Positions 1 to 12,000 of a stretch of DNA of 64,000 nucleotides are shown here, in pieces. Source of the DNA: Hirsutella rhossiliensis (taxonomy: Eukaryota > Ascomycota > Sordariomycetes > Hypocreales > Ophiocordycipitaceae); assembly GCF_020360975.1 (NCBI RefSeq), contig NW_025408672.1, forward strand, positions 1,612,001-1,676,000. Direction: 5' to 3'. The position numbers and the translations under genes were made by a program. The stretch's first letter is position 1. Each line of letters starts with the position of its first letter. The notes beneath the pieces were generated by a model. The model had not been told where the DNA came from. It worked only from the letters and a program-made list of their open reading frames with translations, and did no database searches.

Positions 1-77
1 CCTGCCTATCCGACCCCTTACTTCTACTTTTACCTTCGTGCATTTTATATGCACTTCTCGCATCTCTCTTCGCGAGA
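1..77 (+). repeat. 3' end of a copia-A LTR, cut by the window edge
   Basis: This stretch is the reverse complement of the LTR ends near 14293-14370 and 44925-45000. It carries the tail ending in CGCGAGA that closes every copia-A LTR here. It is lightly mutated (some CA and TG remain). No primer site follows, so it is a 3' or solo LTR of an element lying mostly upstream. Positions 78-187 hold nothing I recognise. Confidence 0.75.
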
Positions 78-548
78 GCTATAGCTATAACTATAAGTCT
101 CTTAGCGCTTAGCTATATTCTACCGCCTATATATAAGCTTACTTATACCCTTACTAGTTATTTAAATAATTTAATATATTCTCTTTTTATTATAAAGCGT
201 AGCCTAATTTTATAGTCCTTAGAGATCTTCCTTAGTACGAGGGACCTAGGAAGCTAAAAAAATAGGTTTTAAAAGAAGGAGCTAAAAGGAGGTATAAAAA
301 GGAGGGTAGGGGTATAAGGGGAAGTAGAAGTAGCGATAGCTTCCTATAGAGGTAGCGAAAGATAAGACGGATATACTAGTAACGGCTAAAGAAGAGGGGG
401 AAAACCGATAAAAAGCTCGGTAGTTAAGAGGATATTAGTAGCTTCTTTAAGTAGGATTTTCTTTATTAATTAAGATATTAAATAGATATAAAGAAGGGCG
501 TTAGATAAAGGAAAGAAAGGGAATTAAGAAAATATAATAATTACTCCC

Positions 549-730
549 TATAAGGGCTTTTGCCCTATATAGGCCTAGACTAAGGTCTAGGCTAAGTCTA
601 TATATAAGCGGCCTCCGCGCCTATATAGGCTAGGCTTATACTTCTCTTCCTTTTCCCCCTTATAGATTATTAACCTTCTTTTAACGGACCGCACCTAAGC
701 CTACGCCTCTGCCTACTCCGTAATAGTATA
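549..730 (+). repeat. Left LTR of element F (182 bp)
   Basis: Matches 2245-2426 over the same 182-bp length. The differences I see are mostly C/T or G/A. Element F's interior follows at once. Confidence 0.85.
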
Positions 731-769
731 ATCTACCCTTTATTTTACCCTCTCTATATCCCTATATAT

Positions 770-1721
770 AGAATAGCTATTTTTAGCTGCCTTTAAAGCT
801 AACGTTTAATTACCTAGTCTAGTTAAACCGCCCGCGCCGGTATATACGCACGCGAAATATCTATACTCCTATAGTCGCAAAATTAAGGCGAATATAATAC
901 TTAGTTCGCCTAAGTAATCGAGAGCCTCTTATAATAGCACGGCTCTATACGACTAAGAGCGGTACTACCGCACCTTAGTAAGTTCGACGGCTCCTCCGTA
1001 AAGCTCGAGCTATAGCTACTTTATATAGAAGCGAAGCTCTATACCGATAGCGCCGTAATAGGGGATATCCGCGCCTAATTCGACTATCTTTACGCGAGCT
1101 TATCCCTACGCCTATAAAGGCATCTCTTACTATTTACGCGTACTAGTATAAACGGACTAGCCGACCTCCTCGCGAAGCTCCGTACTAATTACGGCGAACC
1201 TAACGTAGCTAAGTCGGTAGGCTAAGAGCTTATAACGCTCTATTAGAAGCGGAGTAAAGCTATTCCGGCCTACCTCGTATAGTTTAAAGAGGTACTTTAT
1301 TAAGTAGATATATATAGCTAGCCTAACGCGGTAAAGTATAATTGCCTTATTATAAGCTTAAATTTAGATTAGCGTACCTATTTAAGCGAAAGGTCTATAC
1401 TACTAAATATATATACCGATCTCGTCCGCCTTCTTCGCGAGCTTAGTAGTAATAAGTTTCTTTTTTCGTCTTCTTCTATAGTATAAGAAGAGGATAACGC
1501 TAGTAATACTATAGATATCTCTATCTCCGCCTTAAGGACTAAGGATAGAAAGAGGTAGCGATAAGAGGGTCGCTATATAGGCTACGGTAGTAAATCCTAC
1601 TAGTTTTTAAAGTGCCCGCGCTAAGAGGCGCGGGTAAACGTACTCTAAGTAGTAGAGGGGCGCACGCGCTAGGACGGAAAGGAGGTTAGGTTCGACAATA
1701 GCGACTCTAGCGACGAGTAAT
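770..1721 (+). pseudogene. Gag of element F, RIP-damaged
   Basis: A single plus frame runs from about 770 to a stop at 1719-1721. It has roughly a dozen internal TAA/TAG codons, nearly all explained by CAA, CAG or TGG changed by RIP. The middle reads like a retrotransposon gag capsid: LPHLSKFDGSS, then FDYLYASLS, then TNYGEPN, then AYLV-FKEVLY. A retroviral-type zinc knuckle CX2CX4HX4C lies at 1574-1615, but its first two Cys codons are now TAT and TAC and its His codon TAC; the last Cys (TGC) survives. After it comes a short acidic end, FDNSDSSDE. The same frame stays unusually open to about 2200, so the 'stop' at 1719 may itself be a mutated CAA, with an arginine/tyrosine-rich extension. 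Role inferred: capsid protein of a virus-like particle. Family recognition is firm; the exact ends are not. Confidence 0.7.
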
Positions 1722-2244
1722 CTTAGTAACGCCTCTACAGGCTTCGTCGGCGTCCCCTCGCGTACGGTAGTAGCTACTATACGGACGGGACGTATGCCTA
1801 TAGCGACCGAAAGGGCGGCTAAGATATAGGAAGGCCGCTAATATAATATAACTATAGGGAAAGGGAGTGCCCGTATAGCCCTATATAAGAGGGAGCGGAG
1901 CCTTATATACTAGAGTACCGTCCCTTACGTTACGGTACTAGGAGCTATTACCGTGCGCCGATATAAGGGGGGCGGGATACTATAAGCTTACTAAAGCTAG
2001 CTACGCGCTATTCTACGTGCCTCTACTCCTTAGCTAGAAGTGCTAAAGCCTAACTCCTAGGGCGCGGCCCCTACTAATAATATAGTCTATCCGAGAAGCT
2101 CGCTTAGGAGGGTATTATATATTGTTTGCTAACGTTTTTTCCGCGACTAGGCGTACGTAGTCCGCGTAAGGGTTCCGTCCCCCTAGGCGCGGTATTAGGT
2201 ATTATTTAAAGGCGCGCCTCTTTAAAAGCTAGGTAGGGGTATAA

Positions 2245-2426
2245 TATAAGGGCTTTTGCCCTATATAGGCCTAGACTAGGGTCTAGGCTAAGTCTATATA
2301 TAAGCGGCCTCCGCGCTTATATAGGCTAGGCCTATACTTCTCTTTCTTTTCCCCCTTATAGATTATTAACCTTCTTTTAATAGACCGCACCTAAGCCTAC
2401 GCCTTTACCTACTTTATAATAGTCTA
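2245..2426 (+). repeat. Right LTR of element F (182 bp)
   Basis: Equal in length to the left LTR. It is preceded by the purine-rich tract at about 2231-2240, the expected plus-strand primer position. Copia-A LTR sequence resumes directly after it. Confidence 0.85.
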
Positions 2427-2683
2427 CTATAATTACTACCCCTATAAGATTTAAATATCTCTGCCTTACTTATCTAACCCCTTACTTTTACTTTTACCTT
2501 TATATATTTTATATATACTTCTTATATCTCTTTTCGTAAGAGTTATAAGCCTAGGAGGAATAGTATTCTTATACCTTCTAGCTACTATAAAAGGTACCTT
2601 TCTTATATCCCTTATAGCTTCCTTTTACCCCTTTTACTAAAAAAGCCGATTTTAACTAACTTTTCTACCCTTCCCTTATAATA

Positions 2684-4310
2684 ATATCAAAAAATAACTC
2701 TACCGCCCTTATAGTCTATAGGACGATTCTTATAGAGCCCTAAGATTAAGATAAGTAGGTAAAGGAGCTACGGGCTTATATAGATAGAACTATTTATAAT
2801 CTAGTCTTCTCTAATAAGTAGGACCTTCTTAAGCCCCCTCTTTATCCTAGGGCAACGGAATTTATAGAGGGAGCTTCCCTCTTCTTTAAGCTAACCTCCG
2901 TATAGTAAAGAGCTTTTTCTACTACCTTAGGTAACTATAAGAGTTACTATAAGGAATACCGTTACGAGATAAAGCTACTAACTACTATTTATATAGTAAT
3001 AACGGAATCTATTAGTGCTATAAAGCTAATCTCTCTTTAAGAGGAAGAGACTCCTAGGTAGTAGCTTTTAAAGCTCGAGACCTTAATAGCTCCCTCGAGG
3101 AGCTATATAACTAACCGTATTAAGAAGACCTATATAGTATACCTAGGAGCCTTTTCTACTAAGAACCTACTAGCTTCTTTATAGCTAGCTAAGTAAGAAG
3201 AAATCCTCGAGGAAGCTAACTAATACTTCTTAATAAAAGCTCTTTTTAGCTAGTAGCTATAAGATATATCTTTACTAATAAAGCTTATTAGTAATAGTTA
3301 CTTAACTATCTTTTAAGAAGCTAGCTAGGAACTAAATAAAGAGGCTGCTAGAGTATAATAGTAAGTAGTCTTATTCCTTCGTAGCTAGTACTCGACCTAG
3401 ATAGCTCGACCTGCTGCCCCTATAGCTGCTATAGCCCTTATTACTACGGCCCCCGCTGCTACTACTACGGCTGCTACCCCTCTAGCTCCTCCTCCCTCGA
3501 GAGCCTTAACGCCGTCGTTAACTATAGCTGCTTCCCTAGCCCCGGCTATATATCTTACTCTAGGCCCGGCCCCGGCCCCGTTAGTTAGACCGGCCCGACT
3601 AGTTCCTAATAGACCTTTTAGTCTATTAGTCGAAAAGTTAGGGAACTAGTTAAAATCGAACCTCTTTATTAAAATTAGTAATAAGGGGTAAAAAGGGGAG
3701 GGTTTTAAGCAAACCTTCTAGATTAGGATAAGGATTCCTTAAAGAGATAAAAGACTAAACGAAACGGCTGCCTAGCCTATAAATCCCTAGGCTATTAATT
3801 ATTATAATACTAGTAGGTCTTTAAGGAAAACGGACTTAAAGGATTTAACCCTTTAAAGAGGCTATAAGAAATAATATAATAGTCTCTTAAGGAGGACCCC
3901 TTATTATAAAAGAAGATAGATAAGATTTAAGTTACTAAGAAATAGTAACTAACGCCGCTGCCCTTATTCGATCTATAAATTTAAGGAAAAATTATTAGTA
4001 TAGTAAATCCGGCCTTTATCTTTCCTACGGATTAATAAGGCTAAGACTAACCGTTAGAGCCTTCTAATTATCCCCTACGAAAATCAGCTATCCTCGACTC
4101 TAGTACTTCCCTCGATATCTATAATATACTCTTATAATTCTAGTCCTTTAAAAAGGTATAAAGGGAATATCTTATTATCGGGGAATTAACTATAAAGATA
4201 GAGGGGTAAGGAAAGGTAAATTTTATAATAAAATTACCTAATAGGAGTATATAAATTCTTCGACGAAAAAGGGTAGCTTTTTACCCTTAATTTTTAACGA
4301 GCTTAATTTC
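2684..4310 (+). pseudogene. Copia-A gag and start of pol linker, RIP-damaged
   Basis: The frame begins at 2684 with ATA in place of ATG; the start is taken from the conserved alignment of the four copies. It reads through RRTILIEPQD, then FSNK-DPLEPP, then an alpha-helical gag core with ISAIKLISL-EEETP and LKLETLIAP. A long Ala/Pro/Thr-rich linker covers about 3400-3590, and a basic glycine-poor segment follows. Stops are almost all TAG/TAA. This is the capsid part of the copia-A polyprotein; protease and enzymatic domains are absent because the copy ends near 4318. Confidence 0.7.
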
Positions 4311-4959
4311 CTTCTACCTTTTTATTATAACTATGGCTACTAGGCCGTTAATAGTCGACCGCGTTAAGTACGTAATATAGTCTAATAGATAAATAGTTAG
4401 CACGACTATTTAATAGATATAGGATCGAGGGGATTATAGAGATCTAAGTAATCTAGGATTAACGAGATTACTACGCTCTATACGATCTAATATTGGGGAT
4501 TATAGCTAGGCCTATAATCTAAGGATAGTCTTTATAGGTATATATAGCTACCTACCTTTACTCCTTTAAATAAATAGCTTAATAGCTTTTAATATAATTA
4601 TTACGATCTTTATTACGATCTTATCTTTAATTCTAATTACTTAATTACTAAGTTATAGTCTATAGTCTATAACCTCTAACTTATTACTAACGTAATATAC
4701 TTATTATTACTTAGACCACGCCCTATTATATCTATTAATATAAACCCCTCGATAGGTTTATCCCTTAAGAATAATACTAGTTATTATATATTAAAAGCTC
4801 TTATTTAGTATAATACTACGTTACTCTAAGTAATATTATAACTATTAATATACCTATATAGTAAGCTAGATTAACTAACTTTAAAGCTATTATATCGCCT
4901 TAGGATATAATACGCGAGATTATTACCCTTCGATATAAGGTATAGTTACTTAGGAATAA

Positions 4960-5830
4960 AGGAGGCAATAAATAAGTTAAGGACCTTAAAGAAGTAGTTA
5001 AACTAAAATAGCTAAGACTATTCGACGGTACTTATAATATACTTTAAGACTTTCTTACCTAACTTAAGGCCTACTATTAGTTTTACCTTACTAAACTCTT
5101 AGACCTAGTTAAAAAGGTACTTTATATAAGAAATTATTTATTTAGAACGGTACTCGCTTAGTTTAGACCTATTATAAGGGACTTTCTTAATAACTAACTA
5201 GCGCGATAAGATAATAAGATAGATAAAGTCTTTATTAGTTTCTAAGGATTTAAAGAAGCTATTATAAAGGTATTTAAAATAACTAATAAAGAATAAAAAG
5301 CTAAATAGAAACTTTAAGAACTCTAATAAAGGATCTTAGTATTAGATTATACTATAAAGTTCTATTAAGTTACCTTAAAGCTTAATTAAGATAATAAACC
5401 TCTTATATTATAATTCTATAATAAGCTTAAAGAAGAAGTTAAGGATAAGCTCTATAAGGAAAATCGACTTAATAACCTCTTAAACTATATTACTATAGTA
5501 GTATAAATTAACGATAGATAGTATACGTAACGCTAAGAAAAGAAATAAGGAAAAGGAAACTAAAACCCTTTTTATAAGAATAACTTTAACCGACGCGCTA
5601 ACTATAAAAAGAAGCGCGAAACTCCTCTTACCTATACCTATATAACTAACCTAGGTAAGATAGATTTAAATATAATATAGAAAAGTAAAGAAAAGTATTT
5701 TAACTATAAGAAACTTAGATATTACTTTAAAAAATATAGATACCCTTATAAGGAGAAGAAAACCTACTAGGTACTAGCCTTAAAAGGTAAGAAATACTTA
5801 AACGCTATTAATAGATAGGAACTAAAGTAT
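4960..5830 (+). pseudogene. Gypsy-1 gag, RIP-damaged
   Basis: The frame carries the typical fungal Ty3/gypsy gag core: LFDGTYN, DFLTQLKAYY, FRTVLA-F-P, FISF-GFEEA, VLDYTIKF, and LI-QFYNKLKEEVKDKLY, ending in a basic segment with PFYKNNFNRR near 5565-5590. A following YNYKKLRYY stretch sits where a zinc knuckle is expected; several of its Tyr codons could be mutated Cys codons, but I cannot confirm a full CCHC. It would form the capsid. Many TAA/TAG codons replace Gln and Trp, and no ATG remains. Confidence 0.65.
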
Positions 5831-7429
5831 AAACTCCTTAGTTAGACTATATACTATAATAATAAATATATAATATACTTAAGCGATAAGAATAGTATTA
5901 GATAGTTCTTAAAGCTATTAAAGAAGACCTTTATAATAATATAATAAAGGAATCTTAAAATATAAAAATAAGTTAAATTTATAGAACTAAAATAACCTTA
6001 TCTTAAAGGAGTCTCTTAAAACTAAATTAAGAAGAATAGTAAATAATTCTAAGAAGATATATAAAATAAAAATTAATAGTAATAATAAGTAGTTTATAAA
6101 TAATATAATAAAGAAGATATAGATATAGCCTTTATACTTACGAAACTTAGATAATAACTTAAGGAGGAATAATAAAGTATCGATAATATAAGCTCTAAAA
6201 AATAAGAAATACTTAGAGAAATAAAAGATAAGAACGAACTTATACTACTACCCTTACTAATAAGGGAGAATACTACGATTAAAGAATACGCTTTATACTT
6301 TAAAGAATTTAAAGAAATACTTAAAATTAAAACCTAATAAACGCCTTAAATTCTTATAAAAAACTAATAAGCTATATTAATTTAATATTAAGTAGTACTA
6401 TATAAAGGAGACTACGCTATAGCTATTACTATAGTTAATACCTTTATAGTTTTATAATAAGAATAGTAACTATAAAGAGAATTTAAAAATAATCTATAAA
6501 TACTACTTACTTATAAGTACTATAAATATATTTTATAGATATTATATATCTACCTAGATTATATAATATACTTCTAAATAAAGGCACGATATAATACCTT
6601 CTTAGTTAAGTTTAAAGGATAAGTACTTTTAAAACCCTACCTAAGTATAGAACTAAACTACTAGAAAATTAATTAACGCTACCTAAACGACTAACTTATA
6701 TTATTAGAACCTAATTATAGTACGCTACTTAAAAACCGCGATAATTATAGTTTATTAATAAGATATCTTTTAGAGATATATAAAATCTATAAATATACTA
6801 AAATAAAGGAATAGTATAATACTACTCGCTTTAAAGTATCTAAACTATTAATCTTTTAAAGGCTTATATAACGAGTTAAATATAATAAGAAAGATTATAA
6901 TAAATATATATACTTAAACTATAAAGTTTATAAATATAAAAAAGTATAAGTATAGTATAAATAATATAACGGTATACTAAAATATTATTAGTAATATATA
7001 TAAAGGCTATAAGCTATATTTAACTAAGGAAAAATCGATATAGAAATACTATATAAAAAATAAAAAGATACTAAATAAAAACTTAACCTTTAGTATAAAA
7101 ATAAATAAAATTATAAAGTATAGTATATAATTAACTATAAAGTAGTATAATATAAATAATATAGCGTTAAGAAATAAGAAATCTTTAATTAGCTATAAGA
7201 AATTAGTCTCTTAAGCCTTAATATAATACTACTCGACGAAAATATAAAGAAACGATATTAATAATAAATTAAAGAAGAATACCTAAATAAAATAAATAAA
7301 GACTAGGTAAAAAATAAGGTACGCTATTTATAAAAGGGCTATAGACTAGTATAATATAATAAGATCTAAGGATCTTATATATAGTAATAGTAAGCTATAA
7401 TAGCTAAATAGTATTAAATATCTAAATCG
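5831..7429 (+). other. AT-rich Gypsy-1 linker between gag and protease
   Basis: This stretch is extremely A/T-rich with stops in all frames. Near 5840-5920 the plus frame gives LS-TIYYN then YLSDKN, similar in layout to the histidine/tryptophan linker segment that follows gag in many fungal Gypsy polyproteins. I see no separate gene or second element here. Confidence 0.4.
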
Positions 7430-8469
7430 CGGGATATTATATATATATACTTTTAAATTATAGCGTAATAAGTAATTACGTTTTACTTAGAGTTATTAAT
7501 TATTACTAACTTATATAAAGATATAAGAAAGATCTATATAAACTTATAAATATTAAAGGAGAGGCCTTTAACTATAATAATAGAATTATTAATATAGAGA
7601 TTAATTACCTTAATATTAATATCTAAGGCTATAATAAATAAGTTAACTTCGATATTATAGATATTAAAGAATATAACCTTATATTAAGGCTTCTATAGCT
7701 ATAGGAGAGTAACCTACTAATTAACTAGAAAACTAGCTAGCTATATTAAAATAAGGACGTAAGTTTTAAAAACTAGTAGATTTAAAAGAAAGTAAGATTT
7801 TATAATAATTTAGCTACTAAATAAGATAAAAAGGATAACTATTTAAGTAAATTATTATAGGCTTTAGTAATATAAACGAAAATAATAACTAAACTAATAA
7901 ATATAATAAAATTAACTAATAAGACCTATATACTAACTAATATAGCTATATAACCTAGTATCTAATATAAATAAAATAAAAGATATAATATAAAGATCTA
8001 AAGAGTTATTACTATTTTAAGGAAAGACCTTAAATAAATTAATAAAGAGCTTAAGTTAAGAGAAACTAGCTCTTAAAAGAAAGAATAAAGCTTATAAGAT
8101 AAAATAAAGAATATCCCCTAAGAATACTAGAAATATAATAAACTCTTTAAGAAAGAACTTAAGATAGGGTTACTTAAATATAGCTAATAAGACTATAAAA
8201 TTTATCTTAAGGATAGAATAACGCCGACGTTTTATAAGATCTATAACTTAAACGAAAAGTAACTATAAACGCTACGCGACTACCTTAATAAGAATCTATA
8301 AAAAGGATATATATAAACGTTAATATTTAAAGTAAGCTACCTAGTTATATTTATTTTAAAGAAAAATAGTAAGCTATAACTAATTATTAACTATAGACGC
8401 TTAAACGATATTATAATAAAGGACTAAATACTATTACCGCTTATATTAAAACTATAAGATCGATTATAT
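7430..8469 (+). pseudogene. Gypsy-1 protease tail and start of reverse transcriptase
   Basis: At about 7648-7690 the plus frame reads FDIIDIKEYNLILR, matching the aspartic-protease C-terminal segment of Gypsy pol (normally ...DIxDxDVILGxPWL). The RT begins around 8215 with NEKQL-TLRDYLN, continues through the segment preceding domain 1, and reaches INYRRLNDIIIKD and LPLIL at about 8382-8450. The frame ends at 8469, before the RT palm with its catalytic aspartates. The truncated product could not have polymerase activity even before RIP. Confidence 0.65.
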
Positions 8470-8954
8470 TCTTATATAAAGAGATATAAAAAGTATATAA
8501 AAAGATATAAAGGTAAAATTAAAAGTAAGGGGTTAGATAGGTAGGGCAAAGAGATTTAATTCTTATAAGAGTAGTAATAAAGGTAAGGGAGTAATTATTA
8601 TATTGCTTTAATTATCCTTCTTTCTTTTATCTAACGCCCCTCTTTATACCTATCTAGTACCTTAATTAATAAAGAAGATCCTACTTAAAGAAGCTACTAA
8701 TATCCTTTTAACTACTAAGCTTTTTACTAGTTTTTCCCTTCTTTTCTAGCCGTTACTAGTATATCCGTCTTATCTTTCGCTACCTCTATAGGAAGCTATC
8801 GCCCTTTCTACTTCCCCTTATACCCCTACCCTCCTTCTATACCTCTTTTTAGCTACTTCTTCCTTTTTTTATACTAGGTATTTTTAGCTTCCTTAGTCCC
8901 TCTTACTAAGGGATATCTCTAAGAACTATAAAATTAGGCTACGCTTTATAATAT
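8470..8954 (-). repeat. 3' LTR of copia-A copy (i)
   Basis: Matches 14293-14768 and 39281-39762 throughout, but strongly RIP-mutated. The terminal CGCGACA seen in the better copies is here about TATAATA. The purine-poor side faces the internal region. Confidence 0.8.
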
Positions 8955-9059
8955 ACCCCCTTAGCTATAGCCTACCCCTTTAAGGTATAGCTAATACGGC
9001 CTCGGGCTAGTAAGCGTATAAAGGAGGTTCTTAGCTCTATACTTCTCCCTTTACTTAAG

Positions 9060-12000
9060 GAAAGCAAGGGCCCTTTTAGGTTCCTAGGCTCTTTTAGACC
9101 TACTTAAGGAATAGGGGCCTAAAGAGGGGAAAGTCCTATAAGAAAGGGGGCCTTCTTAAAAGGGAAAAACCTAATTAAATAGGGGGCCCTTTAAAGAAAA
9201 AACCTCTTCCTTTTCTTTAGCTATAGACGTTACCTTCTTATACGTACTATTAGCTCCTCTCGTAGACTCTTAAGGCGGGCCTCTAAGGATAGCTTCTCTT
9301 AAACGTCTTCTAGCCTAATTTACTATAAAAAGATAGCTAGCTTCTACTTTAGTAAGGGCTTTATAAGACCGTTAGCTTTTATCGATGCTATTAGAACCTA
9401 ACGGACGGAAATAAGTCCCCTTTAAACTTCTTAGCGTAACTAATACTAGTATATATCGATATACTATAGCTAGGTCGATAGCTTACTATTTTCCTTTATA
9501 AGAATTTATATAGTCTATATATTATTGCATTCTATAGTTAATAGGGACGGAATTTATAGTCGTAAAGATATAAGTAGCTAGCTAAGGAAAATCGCTTCTT
9601 TTAATGCTTTTAAAAGAGCTAGTAGCTCTGCCTCTATACTAAAAGTCGTAATAGTAGCTTACTTTAAAGCTCTTTAAGTAATAGTTCCTCTAAAAAGGGA
9701 TATAATATACCCTTATAAGCTCTTTCTATCTAATAAATTATCCGTAAAGGATAAATCGCTTAAATAAAGGAAGATTTTAGTAGCTAATTTCTTTCTTTCC
9801 TTCCCTCCTAGGCATAGACTATATAATCTCGTTAAATAGAGATAAAGAATAGCTCTATCTACTACTTCTTAATACTTAGGGCTAGGATTCTAGTTATACC
9901 TAGCTAGCTAGGAGACCGTAAAAGAGATATCTAGTTTAGTAGAAATAGCTAAAAAAAGCAGGGAGCCTACCTTTTATTAATATTAGTGTTTCTCTTACTC
10001 CCTAGCTTAAAAGGACGGATTAAGTAAAAGCTCTTTATTTAATATTAGCGTAGAAGGAAGCTTCTTATTAAGGGAATTAAGGAGGAATTTATAAGCGACC
10101 TTATTAATATAGGCGTCCTAAGTAAGCTAGATAGTCCGTTAAGACCTATTCTAAAGGATTTATATCCCTAAGAACTACTTTAGCTCCCTTAGCTTAGTTA
10201 TCTTATACCTTTATTATAGGCCTTATATAGCCTCTCTAGTAATAGCTTCTTCCTCTTTTAAGTAGGCCTAGATAATATTATCGATATAGAAAAAGACTAT
10301 AATTTTACCCTTTTATATTATATACGGTTCCTAAGGGACTTTCTTAAAGCCTAGGGCTTTAAGGGAACTATTTAAATACTATTACTAAAGAAGGGGTAAT
10401 CTTTATAGTCTATATAGAGCTTTCCTAAGCTATAGAACCTTTCCTAGCTATTAGAAGCTTAGTAGAAGGCGTATATAGAAAACTTCTTTTTCTTTAAGTA
10501 GGTAGTTAATAAAGGCGTTAACTATATCTATTTAATCGAGCTCGAGGTCGAATTTTACTACTATAGCTATAAGGGTCTAAAAGGATATTCTTACTAAGGT
10601 AGTTGCCTTAGTAAGAAGATCCCCTTTTTCCTATTAATTCTTATAAATAACTAGCTAGGCTTTATACTTATAAAGGAAGCTATATTTATTAGTCTTATAG
10701 ATAAAGACCTACTTATAGCTAAGGACCTATTTTCCTCTTACCTTTTCCTTAAAGACCTCTTTAAAAGACCCTATCTCCTTATATAAGGCTAGGTAGTCTT
10801 TCTAGGCCTAGAAAAACTAGTCTTTAAAGGGGTGTTTTTCTAGCTGCTTTTAGTTTACTAGTAGGTCTAGGAGGTCTGTTTTATATACCTTCCTTACTAA
10901 TAGTTATAGCTTAAAGAGCCGGCCTACTATAAATACTCTATAAGAACCGTCTTTTATAAGTATTAAATAGAAGTCGGAAAAACAATCGAAATAAGGGAGT
11001 AGTTAGTCTTCTTTTATATTAGGCCCTATACCTTCCTTTGCTTCTCGAAGTAAGGATAAAAAGGCAGCTAGGTAATCCTTTAAGAGAGGTGCCTTCCCTA
11101 CCCCCTTAGGGGTTAAGATAGGAAGACTAACTAAAAAAACTGCTTTTAGATCTTCTTCTTATTCTATAAGAGGAGGCGTAGGAAGGTAAGCGTATTCTAG
11201 CTCTACCGCTTTCCTATAGTCTCCTTCTTTATCTAGATTATTTAATTTAATAGCTTCCTCTTCGAAGTTAGCGTTATCTTTAACTACTTTAACGTTAGTT
11301 TCTTCTTCCGTTTCCTTATCTAGGACCTCTTCTTAAGACTATTAAGAAAGGGGAATTTAGATCTTTTAAATTAGCTAACGTTAAGAGAGTAAGAGGGGCT
11401 ATTAATCCCTCTTTCTATTAAAGAAGCTAGATTTATTAAAAACTATATCCCTAGTTAAAATAACCTTCTATAAAAGAGGAATCTAAATCTAGAAGATATT
11501 AATAGAATTATAACTAATAAGGTAACTAATAAAAGCTCTAAGATTAAGCTTTCTTTTCTTCTTTCTTTTTAGCTATATATTAATAGTTATTACGTATACC
11601 TTATAGCTATAGGTATAAAGGTAGGCTAGTAAGGCCCTCTTTTTTATAAAGAGCTTAAGGGGTAATTTCTAGTCTATTCCTTAGGTCTTAATAAGGGTCT
11701 CTAGGTCCCTATAGTCCCTTAGGCCCCTAGGGTCCCTTAGGGTCTAGTTCTAAAGGTAATAAGCGGTCTTAATAACTTCCCTCTAAAGGTCGTATAGAAG
11801 CTTTATAGTAAGTCTTATTATATAGGTCCTTTCTATTATAGCACCCCTTAATCTTTCTACCCCTCTATTCTAGGCCTAGGTATTTAGTGCTAATAGGAGG
11901 GGTAAAATGCCCCTTTTTCGAAGCTAATTTAAGATATCCTTTATAAATAGCTCTCCGTTAAACCGTATCCTCTTTACCTTATAGCTAAAGTAGGACTTTA

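Larger units (their letters stand above)
549..2426 (+). mobile_element. Element F: small gag-only LTR retrotransposon
   Basis: Two direct repeats of 182 bp (549-730 and 2245-2426) start with TATAAGGGCTTTTGCCC (TG changed to TA) and end in TA (formerly CA). A purine-rich tract, AGGTAGGGG, lies directly before the right repeat. The interior of about 1.5 kb has one gag frame and no protease, RT or integrase. The copia-A LTR is interrupted here and resumes after 2426, so the element inserted into that LTR. I could not define a clean target duplication. The size and content fit a non-autonomous LTR element that keeps gag, comparable to the TR-GAG class described in plants. Confidence 0.75.
188..4320 (+). 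mobile_element. Copia-A retrotransposon, plus strand, 5' part only
   Basis: This is a Ty1/copia element whose LTR starts with TATTATAAAGCG (formerly TG...) at 188 and ends at 2541. The LTR is split by element F (549-2426). The primer site starts at 2542 and gag at about 2684. Homology to the complete copies at 8470-14768, 27608-34003 and 39281-45410 stops near 4318, just after the shared segment reading ...AACGAGCTTAATTTCC. Gypsy-1 sequence follows, so integrase, RT and the 3' LTR are missing. The copy is heavily RIP-mutated. Confidence 0.8.
4321..8469 (+). mobile_element. Gypsy-1 (Ty3/gypsy), plus strand, truncated in RT
   Basis: The element starts where copia-A homology ends (LTR-like start near 4323) and stops inside the reverse transcriptase at 8469, where copia-A copy (i) begins. 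Domain order is gag, an unusually AT-rich linker of about 1.6 kb, protease tail, RT start. It is among the most heavily mutated parts of the window. The remainder of its RT is not found on the far side of copia-A, so the copia junction is not a simple insertion into this element. 4321-4950 holds LTR and leader sequence without a readable frame. Confidence 0.7.

Noticed and set aside
5831..7429. Independent AT-rich gene or inserted element
   Set aside because: No terminal repeats or duplications; it sits where Gypsy polyproteins have a long linker and shows only fragments in the Gypsy-1 frame.
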